A stretch of 64,000 bases of DNA from Areca catechu (lineage: Eukaryota > Streptophyta > Magnoliopsida > Arecales > Arecaceae), in assembly GCA_021397845.1 (NCBI GenBank), contig CM038038.1, positions 70,416,748 to 70,480,747 of the forward strand, given 5' to 3'. Numbering within the stretch: the first letter of the stretch is position 1; every line of letters starts with the position of its first letter. Position numbers and translations under genes: made by a program. Below, in pieces: positions 61,374 through 64,000 of this stretch. The notes beneath the pieces were generated by a model. It searched no databases and was not told where the DNA came from. It was given only the letters and a program-made list of their open reading frames with translations.

Positions 61374-62673
61374 ATTTTTCTCAAGAAAATATAAAATTTT
61401 ATCCTTAACATGTCTTGACATCCTTTTAGCATATATTCATATATCATAAATTCTTTTTAAAATGCATGCCTGGTTTGTGTAGAAGTGATGATCTTCTTTG
61501 GAAAGAAATCTGAACTTATTTTTTACTTTTAATGCCAAAGAACCTTGTAAATGCCAAAATTTGTCTACTCCATGGAAATGGGCCGGTCCAAAAGCCCATT
61601 GTCTAGAACTGGACTGGGCCAGCTCAATAAACTTCGGGTCGGTCTGAAATCGGTTCAGGCTTCGGACCAAATTTTAAGCATATTGGACTAGTCTTAGGGC
61701 TGTAAAATAGAGTCCGTTTAATTTTTGAACCAAAGGAATATCCGGATTCGGTACAAATTTTTTTAAAATATAATCTTTGGACCGGCCCAATAAACTTTGG
61801 GCCGGCCCATTTTCAGCCCTAACTCCATTGTATCCTTTTTTTTTCCCCTCAAAAGTCACATTCACTGGTTAACATGTTTGGTCCAGAGTATGAATTTCCC
61901 TATTCCCAAGTTCTGGTTTGTGTTTCAAATGAATTTTAGAACTCCCAAACAATTAATTTTCTTGAGAGTATTTCAAACAGTTTTTCTTGAGAGTATTTCA
62001 CCGGCATATAGCGAAAACAAACTCACAATGGATGAGATAATTAATGGTGCTAGTACTTAAAGCCTAAATGATTATATAATTTACATATCACAGGTATAGA
62101 GGCAAGTGAGTGAGCTTCTTGACTTAGCGATTGTAGGTTAACATAAAATGCATCATGGGCAACCTCAAAGATTTTTCTGGTGAACAATGGATGGATGCTT
62201 TGATCATTTTCTTCTTTATAAGCTCAAGTGCATCTTCTATTCATTCATCCAGAGAAACGGCCCTTGCTCACATTCTACAAATGGTGACGTGGTTGTGTTG
62301 AAGCCTCCAATAAGTCATCGGACAAGTTCATTAAAAACTGCAGATTTCATGTCTATATGTTGGCAGAGGCCAAGCTACATATGTCTTGAACTTCTCAAGG
62401 TCAGCCTTTACTTCACTTGATGAAACCACAGACTCTTTAGAAATGTGAAAGATGCATCTCTTTTGACTTGTTATGAGAAGATTGACAAAGAAATAGAAAT
62501 TTTCTAATAGACTTAAGAGACTGGTCCATCACTCTCATGAGAGAGTCCATGCAATGCAACCTTCTAAAGAAATCATCCATCCGTCTCAAGCGCTTAATAT
62601 AGTTGGCAACCACTTCCCAATTATTATTATTATTATTATTATTTTATTTTTGTGATCTAATGTTGATCCAATA
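61374..62673. other. unassigned stretch with a MITE-like pair and an ATT microsatellite
   Basis: No coding similarity recognised on either strand; frames of 60-90 codons lack family hallmarks. It contains the TTAGGGCTG inverted pair (separate entry) and an (ATT)n tract at 62,621-62,643 that abuts the LTR region. Possible host-flanking DNA, but not demonstrable. Confidence 0.4.
61694..61822. mobile_element. possible hAT-like MITE remnant
   Basis: Inverted ends TTAGGGCTGTAAAATA and (reverse complement) TTAGGGCTGAAAATGG, 129 bp apart. TAGGGCTG ends occur in plant hAT elements. The expected 8-bp flanking duplication is not evident. Similar wording ('GGGCCGG(T/C)CCA', 'CAATAAACTT') occurs just upstream (61,570-61,680), perhaps a second damaged copy. 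Confidence 0.35.
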
Positions 62674-64000
62674 TGTTGGCGTAGAACCTTCACCGATCGA
62701 ACGGAGCCGCTGGATTGCCAGTTTGCTCCCCTGGATACCTGCAAAACAGGTTCCTGACTGGATTTTCTCCGGTGGGGGACACTCTGATGCCTAAGTCAGA
62801 AAGAGATTCCAACAATAAAATGGAGAGCTTTCTGAGAAAGAGAAAGAAAGATGGTAAAAGTGTTCCCAGAGAGTGTCTTGGCTCAACTTATCTTTGCTTT
62901 TGCTAGGCTTACCTTGAGTTCCTGACTGGATTTTCTCCGGTGGGGGACACTCTGATGCCTAAGTCAGAAAGAGATTCCAACAATAAAATGGAGAGCTTTC
63001 TGAGAAAGAGAAAGAAAGATGGTAAAAGTGTTCCCAGAGAGTGTCTTGGCTCAACTTATCTTTGCTTTTGCTAGGCTTACCTTGAGTGTCCCCTCTTATC
63101 AGTATTTATAGTGGTTGTCATGCCAGTATGTAGTTAGGCTCACTCACCTATGGTTAGGACAGGGTTAAATAACTTTATCCCTCATATAATCATAAGTGGT
63201 TGCCAATTGATTCTGGCTAGTCTGGAATTGTTGGAATTGGAGTTAGTGGCCACGTGGCCACTCCGATATGATTGAAATTGGAGATAGTGGCCATGCGGTT
63301 GATTGTAACAACCGTATCCATGTTCAAAGATTTGAGATCAACCAGAGATTCGTTTCTGAACCACTTCCTGTAAAGGGGCTGATGTTGATCAGTGGAATGC
63401 TTCAAGCTTATCTTCTCAGGAGTAAGCCGAAGACACCTTTATCATTTACATCGAAGCTTTTTCCTTCGGAGTGGATTGTGGAACGAAGCTGGCGTCGTCT
63501 TCGGACCAGTCTTCTTTAGATCGACCATTTTTGGTTGATATGAAGGAGGCTGGTCAGTAGCCAGATGTGTTGTAGATTGGAGGTACTCTTCGGGATCAAC
63601 GCCTTCGGCTAAGACCGAAGACTGACCCCACGATGTGACTAGGACAGTGATGCGGGGTCGTTGCTTTATCTACCCACGTAGCTTCCTCCGGGTGCTTCAG
63701 TTTAGATGACTGGTTCATAAGGAACTTGATTGAGCGGCCGAACCGATAATTAGCCTGTATTAAGCCGGCATATCATAACAGTTGCCCCCCACTCTCAGTT
63801 TTCAAAGCAATGATTTGCCTTGAAAAGTGAGAGTATTAATGGATTGTCATTTTCTGCCAAAAAAAGTGCAACCAATGATGGTAAATCTTCGGTCCGGTTG
63901 TTCGCCATAACTGATATCTGATTCGAAGATCAAGTTGAAGACAGGTATCGCCTTCCTATTGGAACATGAAAAGGAAAGGGCTAGTCGACGGGTCGTGTCT
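62674..64000 (-). mobile_element. partial Tat-like LTR reaching the window edge
   Basis: Begins TGTTGGCGTAGAACC on the plus strand. In sense, the last part reads 'CAGAGTGTCCCCCACCGGAG' then 'CCTGTTTTGCAGGT', matching blocks of the other Tat-like LTRs. A TATA-like box (CTATAAATAC in sense) is at about 63,104-63,113. It continues past GTTGCCCCCCACTCTC at about 63,781, a wording seen in promoter parts of such LTRs, and the other end is outside. Frames of 60-80 codons here are not genes. Confidence 0.65.
62750..63085. repeat. exact 168-bp tandem duplication
   Basis: GTTCCTGACTGGATTTTCTC starts at 62,750 and again at 62,918. I see no difference between the copies over the full 168 bp. It lies in the transcribed R/U5 part of the LTR, downstream (in sense) of the TATA-like box. 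Confidence 0.93.

Noticed and set aside
61797..62420. Possible host gene exons in the flank (frames of 77-87 codons)
   Set aside because: No conserved motif, no convincing splice pattern and no similarity that I recognise on either strand.

Overview
The window looks like repeat-rich nuclear DNA of a flowering plant. Almost every base I can assign belongs to an LTR retrotransposon, a solo LTR or a LINE. I found no convincing host protein gene, tRNA or rRNA gene, no CRISPR array and no bacterial-type operon. The families present (Sirevirus and Tork/Angela-like copia; Athila, chromovirus and Tat-like gypsy) are plant-specific. The species cannot be named from this; a large-genome monocot such as a palm is only a guess.

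Left block (1-20,004). After the 3' tip of a Tat-like LTR (1-293) and unassigned AT-rich DNA comes a minus-strand Ty3/gypsy chromovirus (1,178-20,004). It carries two insertions: a solo LTR (4,960-6,242, target-site duplication ATACC) and a minus-strand Sirevirus (6,539-16,969, duplication GTCTT). The chromovirus keeps gag, protease and an integrase tail with chromodomain, but lacks reverse transcriptase, RNase H and the integrase core.

Middle block (20,005-37,175). A degenerate plus-strand L1-type LINE (20,010-23,489 and 34,271 to about 35,520) is split by a plus-strand Sirevirus (23,490-34,265, duplication CTTGA). That Sirevirus holds a GC-rich solo LTR (26,671-28,140, duplication ACTAC) and has lost integrase and most of the reverse transcriptase. 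A decayed gypsy integrase fragment with a 155-bp tandem duplication follows near 36-37 kb.

Right block (37,176-64,000). This is a three-level nest. A GC-rich solo LTR of about 3.26 kb (37,176-61,368, duplication GTTCT) contains a 186-bp higher-order tandem array. The array is split by a Tork/Angela-like copia (38,093-59,016). The left LTR of that copia is split by an Athila gypsy (40,289-51,295, duplication GTATG). LTR divergence falls from outside to inside, as expected. Athila is nearly intact (one frameshift) and the copia has one in-frame stop. The window ends inside another Tat-like LTR (62,674 onward) with an exact 168-bp tandem duplication.

Three observations deserve follow-up. (1) Leader sequences are shared between a copia and two gypsy elements, including a hairpin whose stem covaries and whose outer stem pairs best in the sense RNA. 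(2) One Sirevirus carries a dense array of GCTCTGATAC, the 3' end of the initiator tRNA that also primes it. (3) In both Sireviruses an element-specific repeat of the LTR U3 recurs between RNase H and the env-like ORF.
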